From JBBRZF01 sp038236965 (GTDB taxonomy: Bacteria; Acidobacteriota; Terriglobia; Terriglobales; Acidobacteriaceae), in NCBI GenBank assembly GCA_038236965.1, contig JBBRZF010000005.1, positions 1-44,394 of the forward strand: a DNA stretch of 44,394 nt, written 5' to 3'. Position 1 is the first letter of the stretch; every line of letters begins with the position of its first letter. Made by a program: the position numbers and the translations under genes. Below are positions 1-8,391 of this stretch, in pieces. The notes below the pieces were generated by a model that did not search any database, was not told the origin of the DNA, and worked only from the letters and a program-made list of their open reading frames with translations.

Positions 1-81
1 ACTCCCAACCCGCTGAAAACAAAGATTCAGAAACGAACGAAAAAGGGAGGGGGAGGCCGCTTGCCTCCAGATAAACATCCA

Positions 82-130
82 GGCGAGCGTTGCTCGCCCG
101 CCACGGACGAGGCGTCCGGGCCCACGCGAG
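82..130. repeat. Dispersed double-hairpin repeat, copy 1
   Basis: Two adjacent perfect hairpins. The first is GGCGAGC, loop GTT, GCTCGCC at 82-98. The second is CGGACG, loop AGG, CGTCCG at 104-118. A conserved tail GGGCCCACGCG follows. The same arrangement recurs at 15702, 44207 and 44347. It lies 3' of recG, so its hairpins may also help end recG transcription. It resembles a REP-type element, but no associated transposase is present in the window. Confidence 0.85.
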
Positions 131-143
131 ACAGAGGCAACAG

Positions 144-197
144 AGCAGAGGCAGAGGCAAGAGCAGAGGCAGAGGCAAGAGCAGAGGCAGAGGCAAG
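144..197. repeat. 18-bp tandem repeat, three perfect units
   Basis: The unit AGCAGAGGCAGAGGCAAG repeats three times without mismatch and then decays into related purine-rich sequence up to about 215. It directly follows the double-hairpin repeat and precedes the recG stop codon. The + strand is almost purely purine plus C, which suggests slippage-grown low-complexity DNA rather than coding sequence. Confidence 0.85.
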
Positions 198-228
198 AGC
201 AAAGTCAGAGGCAGAGCGACGGCGAAAC

Positions 229-2418
229 TTAGCCGACTTCGACGAGGCCGTAGCGGCGGTTCCAGTGGGATTGGAGATATTTTAGGGCGCGGTTGCGTTC
301 TTCGGGGGAGACTTCGTGTTCGGGGGCGGCGAGGGTGTAGCGGGCTTCCTTCTTGGCGGCCTCTAAAAGGTCGCGGTCGCGGATGATGTTGGCTACGCGG
401 AGCGAGGGCATTCCGGCCTGGCGGGTGCCGAAGAATTCTCCGGGGCCGCGAAGTTCTAAATCCTTTTCCGCAATCTGAAAGCCGTCGGTGGTGGCGACCA
501 TGGTGTCGAGGCGTTGCTCGGCTTCGGGGGTGATCTTGGGGCCGGTCATGAGGATGCAATAGGACTTTGCGCTGCCTCGCCCGATGCGTCCGCGAAGCTG
601 GTGTAGCTGCGAGAGTCCGAAGCGCTCGGCGTGTTCGATGATCATGAGCGATGCGTTGGGCACGTCTACGCCGACCTCGATGACGGTGGTGGAGACGAGC
701 ACGTTGAGCTCGCCGCGCTGGAAGCGCGACATGGCGATTTCTTTTTCGGCGGCGTCCATGCGTCCGTGGAGAAGGCCTACGCGCGCTTTGGCAAATGGCC
801 CGGTGCGTAGCTGGTCGTACATCTGCATGGCGGCCTTGAGTTGCTGGCGTCCGGTGCCGGGCGGCTTGGAATCGGCGGGAGAGTCGGCGGGCGCTTGCTC
901 GGCCTCGGCCTCTTCGATGACGGGATAGACGATGTAGACCTGATTTCCGGCGGCGATGACTTTTTTGGCGAAGGTCCAGACTTCGTCGGAACGATCGTCG
1001 GGCACGCGGCGAGTGACGATGGGCGTGCGTCCGGGCGGAAGTTCGTCGATGGTGCTGACGTCGAGATCGCCATAGATGGTGAGGGCGAGCGTGCGCGGGA
1101 TGGGAGTGGCCGTCATAACGACGGTGTCCGGAACCTGCGTGGTCTTGCGCATGAGCTTGAGGCGCTGCATGACGCCGAAGCGATGCTGTTCGTCAACGAT
1201 GACCAATCCGAGCTTTGCGAATTCGACGCCTTCTTCGAGAAGCGCGTGGGTGCCGATGACGAGTTGCGCGTCTCCGCTGGCGATGTGCCGGCGGGTGTCG
1301 CGCTTGCGGTCGGCTTCGAGCGAGCCGGTGAGGAGGACGATGCGGTATCCGGCGCGTTCGAGGATGCGTCGCGCGGAGAGAAAATGTTGCGTGGCTAGAA
1401 TCTCGGTGGGCGCCATGATGGCGACCTGGTAGCCGTTCTCGATGGCGATGATGGCGGACTGGAAGGCGATGATGGTTTTGCCGGAGCCGACGTCGCCCTG
1501 CAATAGTCGGCGCATGGGCGTGGGCTGCTGCATCTCGGAGGCGATCTCCTTCATCACGCGCTTTTGCGCAGCGGTGGGATGGAAGGGGAGGATGCGTTTG
1601 ACGGCCTGGCGTATGGGGTCGGTGACCTGGAAGGCGATGCCGGGTTGCTGACGCATGCGGCGGCGCTTGAGCTCGAGGCCGAGTTCGAGGAAGTAAAGTT
1701 CTTCGAAGATGAGGCGCTGGTGCGCGGGTGTGCGAGAGGATTGCAGCAGGGGAAAGCTCTCGCCCTCGTCGGGCCAATGCGCGTGCCAGAAGGCTTGCTG
1801 GCGCGGCATGAGCTGCATGTGTCCGCGGACGATGGCGGGGATGGCGTCGGGCAGGTCGTCGCTGAGATTCGAGAGCGCGCCGTGTATGACTTTGCGGAAC
1901 CAGCGGGAGGAGAGTTTTCCGCTAGCTTCGTAGATGGGGACGATGCGTCCCATCTCGAGGGACTGCATCTCTTCGGGGCTGGCGCCGTCTTCGGCCATGC
2001 CGAGGATTTCGAATTGCGGCTGCGTCATGACGAGCGCGCCGCGTCCCTTGGTGCTTTGATCGACCTTGCCGTAGAGGGCGACGAGCTGGCCGGGCTGGAA
2101 CTTGTCCTTCAAATAAGGCGCGTGAAACCAGGTGGACTTGAGGGTGTGGCGGCCCTGTCCGGCGGTCATCTCGAAGATCTGCAGGCCGCGATTTCGGGTT
2201 CGGAACAGGCCAGAGGTGCGGACTTCGGCGATGACGGTGGCCATCTCGCCGGGCATCAACTCGGGAATGGTGCGGGGATTGAGGCGGTCTTCGTAGCGGA
2301 AGGGGAGGTAGTAGAGAAGATCTTCGACGACGGAGATTCCCTTGGCTGCGAGCACTTCGGCGAGGCGCGGACCGATGCCCTTGACGTACTGGACAGGAGT
2401 GGTGAGGTCGATGGACAT
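229..2418 (-). CDS. recG: ATP-dependent DNA helicase RecG
   Basis: RecG is the superfamily 2 helicase that remodels stalled replication forks and branch-migrates Holliday junctions. The 729-residue product is slightly longer than the usual ~690. The N-terminal wedge/OB part covers about residues 1-290. Walker A GDVGSGKT starts at residue 308. It is followed by DEQH, the TATPIPRT motif and the C-terminal RGRIGRG arginine-finger motif, so the helicase core is complete. The ATG at 2418 is followed by the typical RecG start with a KGIGP helix-hairpin motif. The gene stands alone on the minus strand. Its 3' end runs into the repeat tract at 82-215. Confidence 0.97.
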   Translation of the reverse strand: MSIDLTTPVQYVKGIGPRLAEVLAAKGISVVEDLLYYLPFRYEDRLNPRTIPELMPGEMATVIAEVRTSGLFRTRNRGLQIFEMTAGQGRHTLKSTWFHAPYLKDKFQPGQLVALYGKVDQSTKGRGALVMTQPQFEILGMAEDGASPEEMQSLEMGRIVPIYEASGKLSSRWFRKVIHGALSNLSDDLPDAIPAIVRGHMQLMPRQQAFWHAHWPDEGESFPLLQSSRTPAHQRLIFEELYFLELGLELKRRRMRQQPGIAFQVTDPIRQAVKRILPFHPTAAQKRVMKEIASEMQQPTPMRRLLQGDVGSGKTIIAFQSAIIAIENGYQVAIMAPTEILATQHFLSARRILERAGYRIVLLTGSLEADRKRDTRRHIASGDAQLVIGTHALLEEGVEFAKLGLVIVDEQHRFGVMQRLKLMRKTTQVPDTVVMTATPIPRTLALTIYGDLDVSTIDELPPGRTPIVTRRVPDDRSDEVWTFAKKVIAAGNQVYIVYPVIEEAEAEQAPADSPADSKPPGTGRQQLKAAMQMYDQLRTGPFAKARVGLLHGRMDAAEKEIAMSRFQRGELNVLVSTTVIEVGVDVPNASLMIIEHAERFGLSQLHQLRGRIGRGSAKSYCILMTGPKITPEAEQRLDTMVATTDGFQIAEKDLELRGPGEFFGTRQAGMPSLRVANIIRDRDLLEAAKKEARYTLAAPEHEVSPEERNRALKYLQSHWNRRYGLVEVG

Positions 2419-2513
2419 CCAGGCAAAAGATTACTTGGTATTCGGAAATTTTGTAATCGGGTAAATGAATCGGCGGGGAAAGTCTTATTCAGGAAACCAG
2501 TTGGGGCGCGGCG

Positions 2514-2741
2514 GTGTCCAATGGAGAAGTGCCCAAGAATTTCCTTCAATCCTTGTATGCAGTGCTGATAGGCAATGCAGTGTACTTCCTCGTGCTGATG
2601 CCATTGCTTCCCTACCGGGCGAGGCATGTAGCGCCGCGACTCGATCTGGGAATCGTTGTGGACTTCTGGGTATGCGTGGTGGTGTACGGCATCCTGGAAA
2701 TGGTAAGTCGCAGGAAAAAGCAAAAACAGCGCGAGAGTTGA
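2514..2741 (+). CDS. Small two-helix membrane protein, hypothetical
   Basis: A 75-residue ORF with two clear hydrophobic segments, at about residues 13-35 and 44-63, ending in a strongly basic tail (RRKKQKQR). This suggests a small inner-membrane protein with a positive C-terminal end in the cytoplasm. No family was recognised. The start is a GTG with only a weak G-rich stretch upstream, and a start a few codons later is possible. It sits 51 bases upstream of the GGDEF gene on the same strand and could be co-transcribed with it. It lies on the strand opposite recG's upstream region and overlaps no other convincing gene. Confidence 0.55.
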   Translation: MSNGEVPKNFLQSLYAVLIGNAVYFLVLMPLLPYRARHVAPRLDLGIVVDFWVCVVVYGILEMVSRRKKQKQRES

Positions 2742-2792
2742 TGTACACTCTGAGCCTCCCCCGAAACGACCGCGAAGGGCCTTGATCCCAGC

Positions 2793-4286
2793 ATGCAAAA
2801 GATTGCGATTTTATACGACGCCAGCCAGGCGGTACTCTCGACGTTCGATCTGGACGAAGTGCTGAACCGGATCCTCGGCATCGCACGCGATTATTTTCGG
2901 TTGCAGAACGGCGCCATCCTCCTGCTGGACAAAGAAACGAACGTGCTGGTGGTGCGCGCGAGCTTCGGACGACTGGAAGACGGGGCCGCGGTGAAAGACG
3001 TCACCATGGAGCAGGGGCTGACGGGTGCGGCGGCACGGCTGAAACGCCCCATCTACGCGCCCGATGTTTCGAAGGATGCGCGCTACATTCCAGACAATCC
3101 GTACACGCGGTCGGAATTCGCCATTCCGCTGATGGTGCGAGACGAAGTAGTGGGCGTGCTGGATTGCCAGAGCGGCGAGCTCAATCATTTTGATTCAGAG
3201 ACGATGGACCTGCTGACGCTGTTCGCGACGCAGGCGTCGATAGGGTTGCAGAACGCGCACCTGTATTCGATGGAGCAGCGGCGCGGGGCGCAACTGGAAG
3301 CGATCAACGCCATCGCGAAGCAAGCCACGGGCGTGCTCGATATGCAGGAGCTGCTGAACAAGGTTTGTACGCTGCTGTTGCAGAATTTTCCTCTGGACCA
3401 CGTGGCGATATTTCTGCGCGACGATGAAAGCAATCTGGTGCTGCGCTCGCACGAAGGCAAACTGACGCCCCTGATATCGGAAGGCGATAGTCTTCCACCC
3501 GACGCACTCTGCACGGCGCGCGCGCTGAAGTCGGGCATGACGACGATAGAAGTGATGCGCGAGGACAGCCTGGGACATTGCTTCAAGGAGACGCGCTCGG
3601 AGATATGCCTACCGCTGGTTTCTTTCAACGACAAGATAGGGCTGCTTGCGTGCCACAGCGCCACGCCCCACGCGTTTCTGCCCAATGATGTGCAGGCGCT
3701 GGAGTCGGTGGCCGACATCATCTCAGCCGCGATACAGAATGCGCATTACGTGGAAACCGTGCGGCAACTGGCCTATCGCGACGGACTGACGGGGCTCTTC
3801 AACCGGCGATACTTCGATATGCGAATCCTGGAGGAGATGGAGCGGGCGGCGCGCTACGCAGGCGGTCTATCGGTTCTGGTGATCGACATCGACCACTTCA
3901 AACAGGTGAATGACGAGTTTGGACATCTACTGGGAGATGAAGTGCTGCGGCAGGTGGCCTCCATCTTTACGTTGCAACTGCGGAAGGTGGATATTATCTG
4001 CCGGTACGGGGGCGAGGAGTTTGCCATCGTGGTTCCGGCGACGAGCGGAACCAACGCGATCGCGGTCGCGGAAAAACTTCGAAAGGTTGTAGGAGGCTGG
4101 CACTTCGCGGGCGTGCCACGAGAGGTGACGATAAGCATAGGGGTCGCCGACTATCCCGAGCACGGAACCACAAGAGATGGGCTGGTGCGCGCGGCAGACG
4201 CGGCACTTTATCTGGCAAAACAACGGGGACGCAATCGGGTGCAATCGGCCAGCATGAAGGAATTCACTACTACGCAAGGCGCATAG
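2793..4286 (+). CDS. Diguanylate cyclase with two GAF domains
   Basis: Predicted to make cyclic di-GMP from two GTP in response to a cytoplasmic signal. The 497-residue protein has a first GAF domain at about residues 5-160, a second at about 165-320 and a GGDEF domain at about 335-490. The active site is GGEEF at residues 406-410, an accepted catalytic variant. Five residues upstream is RKVD (397-400), which fits the RxxD inhibitory site, so product feedback inhibition is likely. No transmembrane helix or signal peptide is visible. The GAF ligand cannot be told from sequence. A strong hairpin follows the stop. Confidence 0.93.
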   Translation: MQKIAILYDASQAVLSTFDLDEVLNRILGIARDYFRLQNGAILLLDKETNVLVVRASFGRLEDGAAVKDVTMEQGLTGAAARLKRPIYAPDVSKDARYIPDNPYTRSEFAIPLMVRDEVVGVLDCQSGELNHFDSETMDLLTLFATQASIGLQNAHLYSMEQRRGAQLEAINAIAKQATGVLDMQELLNKVCTLLLQNFPLDHVAIFLRDDESNLVLRSHEGKLTPLISEGDSLPPDALCTARALKSGMTTIEVMREDSLGHCFKETRSEICLPLVSFNDKIGLLACHSATPHAFLPNDVQALESVADIISAAIQNAHYVETVRQLAYRDGLTGLFNRRYFDMRILEEMERAARYAGGLSVLVIDIDHFKQVNDEFGHLLGDEVLRQVASIFTLQLRKVDIICRYGGEEFAIVVPATSGTNAIAVAEKLRKVVGGWHFAGVPREVTISIGVADYPEHGTTRDGLVRAADAALYLAKQRGRNRVQSASMKEFTTTQGA

Positions 4287-4314
4287 TTTCGCGGAGCCAA
4301 AAGCAAGAAAAGGA

Positions 4315-4341
4315 AAGAGCGCGACACGAGGTCGCGCTCTT
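4315..4341. terminator. Bidirectional terminator hairpin
   Basis: A perfect 11-bp stem, AAGAGCGCGAC, loop ACGAG, GTCGCGCTCTT. It lies between the convergent cyclase (+) and PDZ protein (-) genes, so it can serve both. Confidence 0.8.
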
Positions 4342-4365
4342 AACTTTATCAGGGGGAGTGCGAGC

Positions 4366-5493
4366 CTAGTCTTCGTCCAAGCCTTGTTTCTGAAGGTCTT
4401 TTTTCAACTGCTCCATCGCCTTCTTCTGTTCCTTCATCGCCTTGTCGATCTGAAGCTGGACATCTTTCTGTATCTGGCGCGCGTTGACGGAATCACGCAG
4501 GGTGAGTTCGATCTGCGGGCGTTGCAGTTCCATGTCTTTCATTGCCAGGAGCGCCATGCGTTTCTGATCGGCGACTTTGGGCATGAAGCTTTTTATATCG
4601 GCCTGCAGGTCATCGAAATCAAAGTCAAAATCAAAATCGAAGGAATTGTTGTTGAAGGAATTTTCCTTGGACTTGCGTTCGGGGAACTTGATGTTGAGGG
4701 TGACTTCGCGTTTGTCGCGAACGACGACGACGCTCGCTGCGCCGGAGCGCCCGCGAGTGACGCGACGCCAATCGCCGACGTCGGAGATCTTTTCCTTGTC
4801 GAGGCGAACGATGACGTCACCGGCTTTAAGTCCTGCGGTATCGGCTGCGCCGCCCTTTTCGACGGAGCGGATGAGCACACCGCCTTCACCCTTGACGCCG
4901 AAGAAATCGGCTAGTTGCGGGGTGATGTTCTCGACCATGAGGCCACCGCGTCCGGGGCTCGTCATGTAGACGTTCACCGAGGGGATGTCCATATCGAAGG
5001 CGGGAAGCGCGGGAATTGCGGGCATGGAGTTGGGGCCGGCGATAACGATGTGCCTGCGCATGTTGTTCTTCATGGCCAGTTTGCGATCGCCGAGCGAGAC
5101 CGGCACATTCAGTATCTGTCCGTCGCGACTGATGCCAAGCGCGACCTGGCGCCCGGGCGGCACTTCGCGGATCATGCGCCGCAGTTGTTCGACGCCTTCG
5201 ACCTTCTGTCCGTTGAAGGCGAGGATGACGTCTTTCTCTTTCAGTCCGGCCTTACCTGCGGGCGCGTCCTGATCGACCATGGTTATTTCCACGCCTGATT
5301 CGTCTTTCAATTTGAGCGGGGCGACGCGGTCGGTGGTGACATCGCGCGTATCCACGCCGAGATAAGAGCCGTTGCCCCAAGCTCCGTCGTCTCCTTGAAA
5401 GACGGTCGGGCATGGGCAGACATCTGCAAGGGCTGCCGTGCTGAACACGAGAGCCATCGCCAATATAGTGCCGAGATAGATTCCCTTCCGCAT
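4366..5493 (-). CDS. Secreted double-PDZ protein
   Basis: A 375-residue exported scaffold or chaperone-like protein. Residues 1-23 form a Sec signal peptide ending in AALA. Two PDZ domains follow, at about 42-125 and 165-255, each with the AGLK(E/A)(K/G)D(V)I core. No trypsin-like or other protease domain is present, so this is not DegP/HtrA. An alternating Phe-Asp run lies at about 283-297, and the C-terminal 75 residues are a charged, helical, probably coiled-coil tail rich in K, E, Q and M. The start at 5493 is preceded by AGAGGAG at a good distance and lies 11 bases after the DUF4097 stop. It is the last gene of the sigma-factor operon. Confidence 0.88.
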   Translation of the reverse strand: MRKGIYLGTILAMALVFSTAALADVCPCPTVFQGDDGAWGNGSYLGVDTRDVTTDRVAPLKLKDESGVEITMVDQDAPAGKAGLKEKDVILAFNGQKVEGVEQLRRMIREVPPGRQVALGISRDGQILNVPVSLGDRKLAMKNNMRRHIVIAGPNSMPAIPALPAFDMDIPSVNVYMTSPGRGGLMVENITPQLADFFGVKGEGGVLIRSVEKGGAADTAGLKAGDVIVRLDKEKISDVGDWRRVTRGRSGAASVVVVRDKREVTLNIKFPERKSKENSFNNNSFDFDFDFDFDDLQADIKSFMPKVADQKRMALLAMKDMELQRPQIELTLRDSVNARQIQKDVQLQIDKAMKEQKKAMEQLKKDLQKQGLDED

Positions 5494-5504
5494 GACGTAC
5501 TCCT

Positions 5505-6728
5505 CTATTTTGACCGTCGGAATTCGATCTGCCCGATCGAGGTACGGACCTTGAGAACCGGTCCGCCTCCATTTAGTGCTCCGTCCAGGTACATCGTTTT
5601 GGGGCCGAAATCGCCCCCTTCCGAAGTGATCTTCAACTCCGGAAAATCTGTTCGAATTCCGCGTCCGGAAGCGATTTCGCTGGCCGCGTGAATGGTGCAA
5701 GGCACATTGGCGAGATAGACGACGACGTCTCCGGCGGTGGTTCGCAATCCGGAATCGGTGAATGCGCCGCGTCCGGCGATGAACTCCGCAGTGATAGAAC
5801 CTGCGCCGCTCTGAGCCTGCGCGCCCTTGGCGAGCTTGAAGAGTTCGACATTGCCGCCGCCGGTGATGGCGACGACGTGTCCCTTTGCGCCGCCGACGTG
5901 GATGTTGCCGCCACCGGTCTCGATGCGAAGCGCGCCGGTGACATCGCCGACATCGATAGAGCCGCCAGCGGTAGAGAGTTTCAGTTCGCCTTCGGAGTGG
6001 TTGACGCCGATGCTGCCGGCACCGGTCTGAATGAGGCCGCCGGCGACGTTGCCGACCGCGATGTTGCCGCCGAGGGTGGAGACATCCACACGCTTGGCGT
6101 TGGCGATGTTGATATTGCCGCCACCACTTTTAATGGAGACCTCGGCGTTGACGGTGCCGATCTGGATGTTGCCTCCGGCGGTGCGAGCGCGCACGCTGCC
6201 ATTGATGTCATCGAGATTGACGGTGCCGCCGCCGGTGGCGACTTCCACGCGACCGTTGGTATTGGACACGGCCACGTTGCCGCCATCGCTGGCGACATTG
6301 ATGAGTTGCATGTTGCGTGGAACCTCGACGACGATCTCCACGGTGAAGCGCGCCATGTCGCCGCCGGTGCGGGTGCCGTCGAGGGTGGCGACCTCGTTGC
6401 GACGAGCGGCGGTGATGCGGAAGCGTTCGAACTGCTTGCGTGCTTCCTGTTCGCTGGAGGCGTAGCAGCGCTTGGTGGCAACCCAGCGAAGCTCCGGCGA
6501 GCCACCCTTGACGCGGACATTGCCGACATCGGTGGTAACGCGGAGTACATGGCCGGCAGGCGTGAGGACGCCGTTACTTTGTTCAACCCACGAGCGACCC
6601 TCGCGCACGACGCGCGATTGCGCCAGCACGGGCACGGCAGCCAGTAGCAGGGCGAGGACAAAAGCCACACGCACTGCACCGCGCCAATTGCCCGGCGAGA
6701 CGCTCTCGAGTTGGTGATTGCTTTTCAA
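5505..6728 (-). CDS. DUF4097-family beta-repeat protein (putative adhesin)
   Basis: A 407-residue exported protein. A hydrophobic segment at about residues 18-36, ending VLAQS, is a signal peptide with a longish N-terminal region. The rest is a chain of short strands with recurring GGG(N/T/S) turns, typical of the DUF4097 beta-helix-like fold seen in bacterial surface proteins that often accompany ECF sigma factors. Function is unknown; surface or periplasmic structure is an inference. The start is TTG at 6728, chosen because GGAGGA lies seven bases upstream and no better ATG exists. The gene lies between the anti-sigma factor and the PDZ protein. Confidence 0.85.
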   Translation of the reverse strand: MKSNHQLESVSPGNWRGAVRVAFVLALLLAAVPVLAQSRVVREGRSWVEQSNGVLTPAGHVLRVTTDVGNVRVKGGSPELRWVATKRCYASSEQEARKQFERFRITAARRNEVATLDGTRTGGDMARFTVEIVVEVPRNMQLINVASDGGNVAVSNTNGRVEVATGGGTVNLDDINGSVRARTAGGNIQIGTVNAEVSIKSGGGNINIANAKRVDVSTLGGNIAVGNVAGGLIQTGAGSIGVNHSEGELKLSTAGGSIDVGDVTGALRIETGGGNIHVGGAKGHVVAITGGGNVELFKLAKGAQAQSGAGSITAEFIAGRGAFTDSGLRTTAGDVVVYLANVPCTIHAASEIASGRGIRTDFPELKITSEGGDFGPKTMYLDGALNGGGPVLKVRTSIGQIEFRRSK

Positions 6729-6779
6729 AATTCCTCCGAAGTGCCCGGCCCGTATTCCTGGTACTCAGTAATAAATTTA

Positions 6780-7718
6780 CTAATCAATGTGCGGCATCGA
6801 GGCCATCAAACGGCGGGACTCGGTGCGAATGAAAGCGCTGGGATCCTCTTGCGACAATTGCTGCAAGGCCTGGCGCACGCTGGTATCGGCCTTTACGGCT
6901 TCGAGGGCATGCAGCGCGCCGGTACGAACGCCGGGATTGTTGTCGTTCAACAAAGCTTCGAGAATGGCGTTGCGCACGCGGATGTCCTGCTTGACCAGAC
7001 CGGAAAGACCTTCGAGCGCCTTGAGGCGTACGCCGGGATTGCTGTCATAACGCAACGCGTAGATGAGCGCTTCGCGGACCTGCGGGTCGTCACTTTTTTT
7101 GTTGAGCAAATCGACGGAATCGATACGCACGCCGGAGTTGTAGTTGCTGCGCGAAGCCATCAACAAAAGCTGCTGTACCTTGGGGTCGCTGGTGGAACCG
7201 ACGTACTGCCCGGGAATGGTGGACTCGTACTGGATCTGAACCTTGTCGGAACCGGGCTCCTGGGTGATGCTGCGAATACCGGCGATAGACGCTTCCGTCT
7301 CGGGATGTTTTTCCTGCTGGACGTTGGCAGGAACTGCGATGCCGTGGGAGGCCATGCGATACATGGTGGCGGTGCCGCCGCCGAAGCCGACAATGAAGAT
7401 GACCGCGGCAAGCGCGGGGGAAAACTGAACCTGCTGCAGCCAGTGCATGGGGTCGAAGGCGAGGCGGAGCCATCCGCGCTTCTGCTCGGTGGTCTCAAGG
7501 GCTTCCTGCAAACTCATGCGGGCCGAGGCCAACAGGTTGGGAGTTACCTCCAACAAGGGCACGGCGTTCATGGCGTCCTGGAAGCGGCGAGTTTCCGAGA
7601 GCTCGGCGGCGCAATCGGTGCAGCGTTCGAGATGCTGTTCCAATTCGTGACGCGCGTCGTCGGCAAGTTCGCTGTACAGGTAAAGCGTTACGTTTTCTTT
7701 GACCCAATCGCAGTTCAT
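6780..7718 (-). CDS. Zinc-finger anti-sigma factor with HEAT repeats
   Basis: A 312-residue protein. The N-terminus matches the zf-HC2/ZAS anti-sigma fold: C3, then H29-x3-C33-x2-C36, expected to bind zinc and hold the sigma factor. A single membrane helix lies at about residues 104-121. The C-terminal half (about 190-305) has HEAT-like repeats with the recurring pattern NPGVR...AL..L. This is an unusual output or sensor domain for an anti-sigma factor and would lie across the membrane from the zinc finger. It starts 37 bases after the sigma-factor stop, which supports pairing. That it is the cognate regulator is inferred from this order. Confidence 0.88.
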   Translation of the reverse strand: MNCDWVKENVTLYLYSELADDARHELEQHLERCTDCAAELSETRRFQDAMNAVPLLEVTPNLLASARMSLQEALETTEQKRGWLRLAFDPMHWLQQVQFSPALAAVIFIVGFGGGTATMYRMASHGIAVPANVQQEKHPETEASIAGIRSITQEPGSDKVQIQYESTIPGQYVGSTSDPKVQQLLLMASRSNYNSGVRIDSVDLLNKKSDDPQVREALIYALRYDSNPGVRLKALEGLSGLVKQDIRVRNAILEALLNDNNPGVRTGALHALEAVKADTSVRQALQQLSQEDPSAFIRTESRRLMASMPHID

Positions 7719-7755
7719 AATTCCTCTATAACCTTCTTGCCCGAAAACTTATTCA

Positions 7756-8391
7756 TCAGCGCATGTCCGCCAGCGCGGCGCGTAATTTCTGTGTTGCCCG
7801 GAAGAGAGTGTTCTTGGCCGTCTCTTCCGTTGTACTGAGCGCGTCACCAATGGTGCGCAGCTTTAATCCCTGGTAGTGCTTCATCTCAAAGACCATGCGC
7901 TCGCGAGGCGTCAATTTTTCCAGGGCCTTGGCGATACGCGCTCCCAGTTGGCGGCGCATCAGATCGCGTTCCGGACTGGCGCCAGAGCGGTCGTCCGCGA
8001 CCTGGTCGATGAGGCTGTACTCTGCGCCGCTCGAATCGGTGATGACGGGAGCGTCTTCCTTGCGCACCTGCCGCTTGCGCAGGTGATCGAGGCAGAGGTT
8101 GGTGACGATGCGGTAGATCCATGTGTAGAACGAACACTCGAAACGGAAGCTGCCGAGATTGCGATACGCCTTAAGGAACGCGTCCTGATAAATATCTTTT
8201 GCGTCCTGCTCGGAGCCGGTCATGTGAAGCGCGAGTCGCAACACGGCCTGATCGTATTGGCGTACGAGGTTCTCGAAGGCTGCGCGATCTCCGCGCTGCG
8301 CTTCGCGAATCAACTCGGCGTCGTTGATGCGACTCAGGCTCTGCCCAACCATATTTCCCTTGGCGGTAGTCATAACGGAACTGCGTCCCAT
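7756..8391 (-). CDS. ECF (RpoE-like) RNA polymerase sigma factor
   Basis: About 211 residues with sigma region 2 (around residues 39-106, including the FLKAYRNLGSF and FYTWIYRI segments) and region 4 (around 155-208, a helix-turn-helix with LTPRERMVF). There is no region 3, as expected for an extracytoplasmic-function sigma factor. The start is uncertain: ATG codons at 8391 and 8373 are both possible and neither has a strong ribosome site. The reading frame stays open upstream to a GTG at 8490, which lacks support. It heads an operon with an anti-sigma factor, a DUF4097 protein and a PDZ protein. Confidence 0.93.
   Translation of the reverse strand: MGRSSVMTTAKGNMVGQSLSRINDAELIREAQRGDRAAFENLVRQYDQAVLRLALHMTGSEQDAKDIYQDAFLKAYRNLGSFRFECSFYTWIYRIVTNLCLDHLRKRQVRKEDAPVITDSSGAEYSLIDQVADDRSGASPERDLMRRQLGARIAKALEKLTPRERMVFEMKHYQGLKLRTIGDALSTTEETAKNTLFRATQKLRAALADMR

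Noticed and set aside
61..285. ORF through the first repeat region
   Set aside because: Made of the double-hairpin repeat and the 18-bp tandem repeat (AEAEARAEAEAR), not a gene.
1564..2568. Long + strand ORF opposite recG
   Set aside because: It mirrors the codon pattern of recG on the other strand and has no domain or ribosome site.
4366..5493. DegP/HtrA protease
   Set aside because: Two PDZ domains but no trypsin-like domain or catalytic triad.
5688..6647. 319-codon + strand ORF opposite the DUF4097 gene
   Set aside because: Repetitive Ala/Asp/Gly product that comes from the antisense of a repeat protein.
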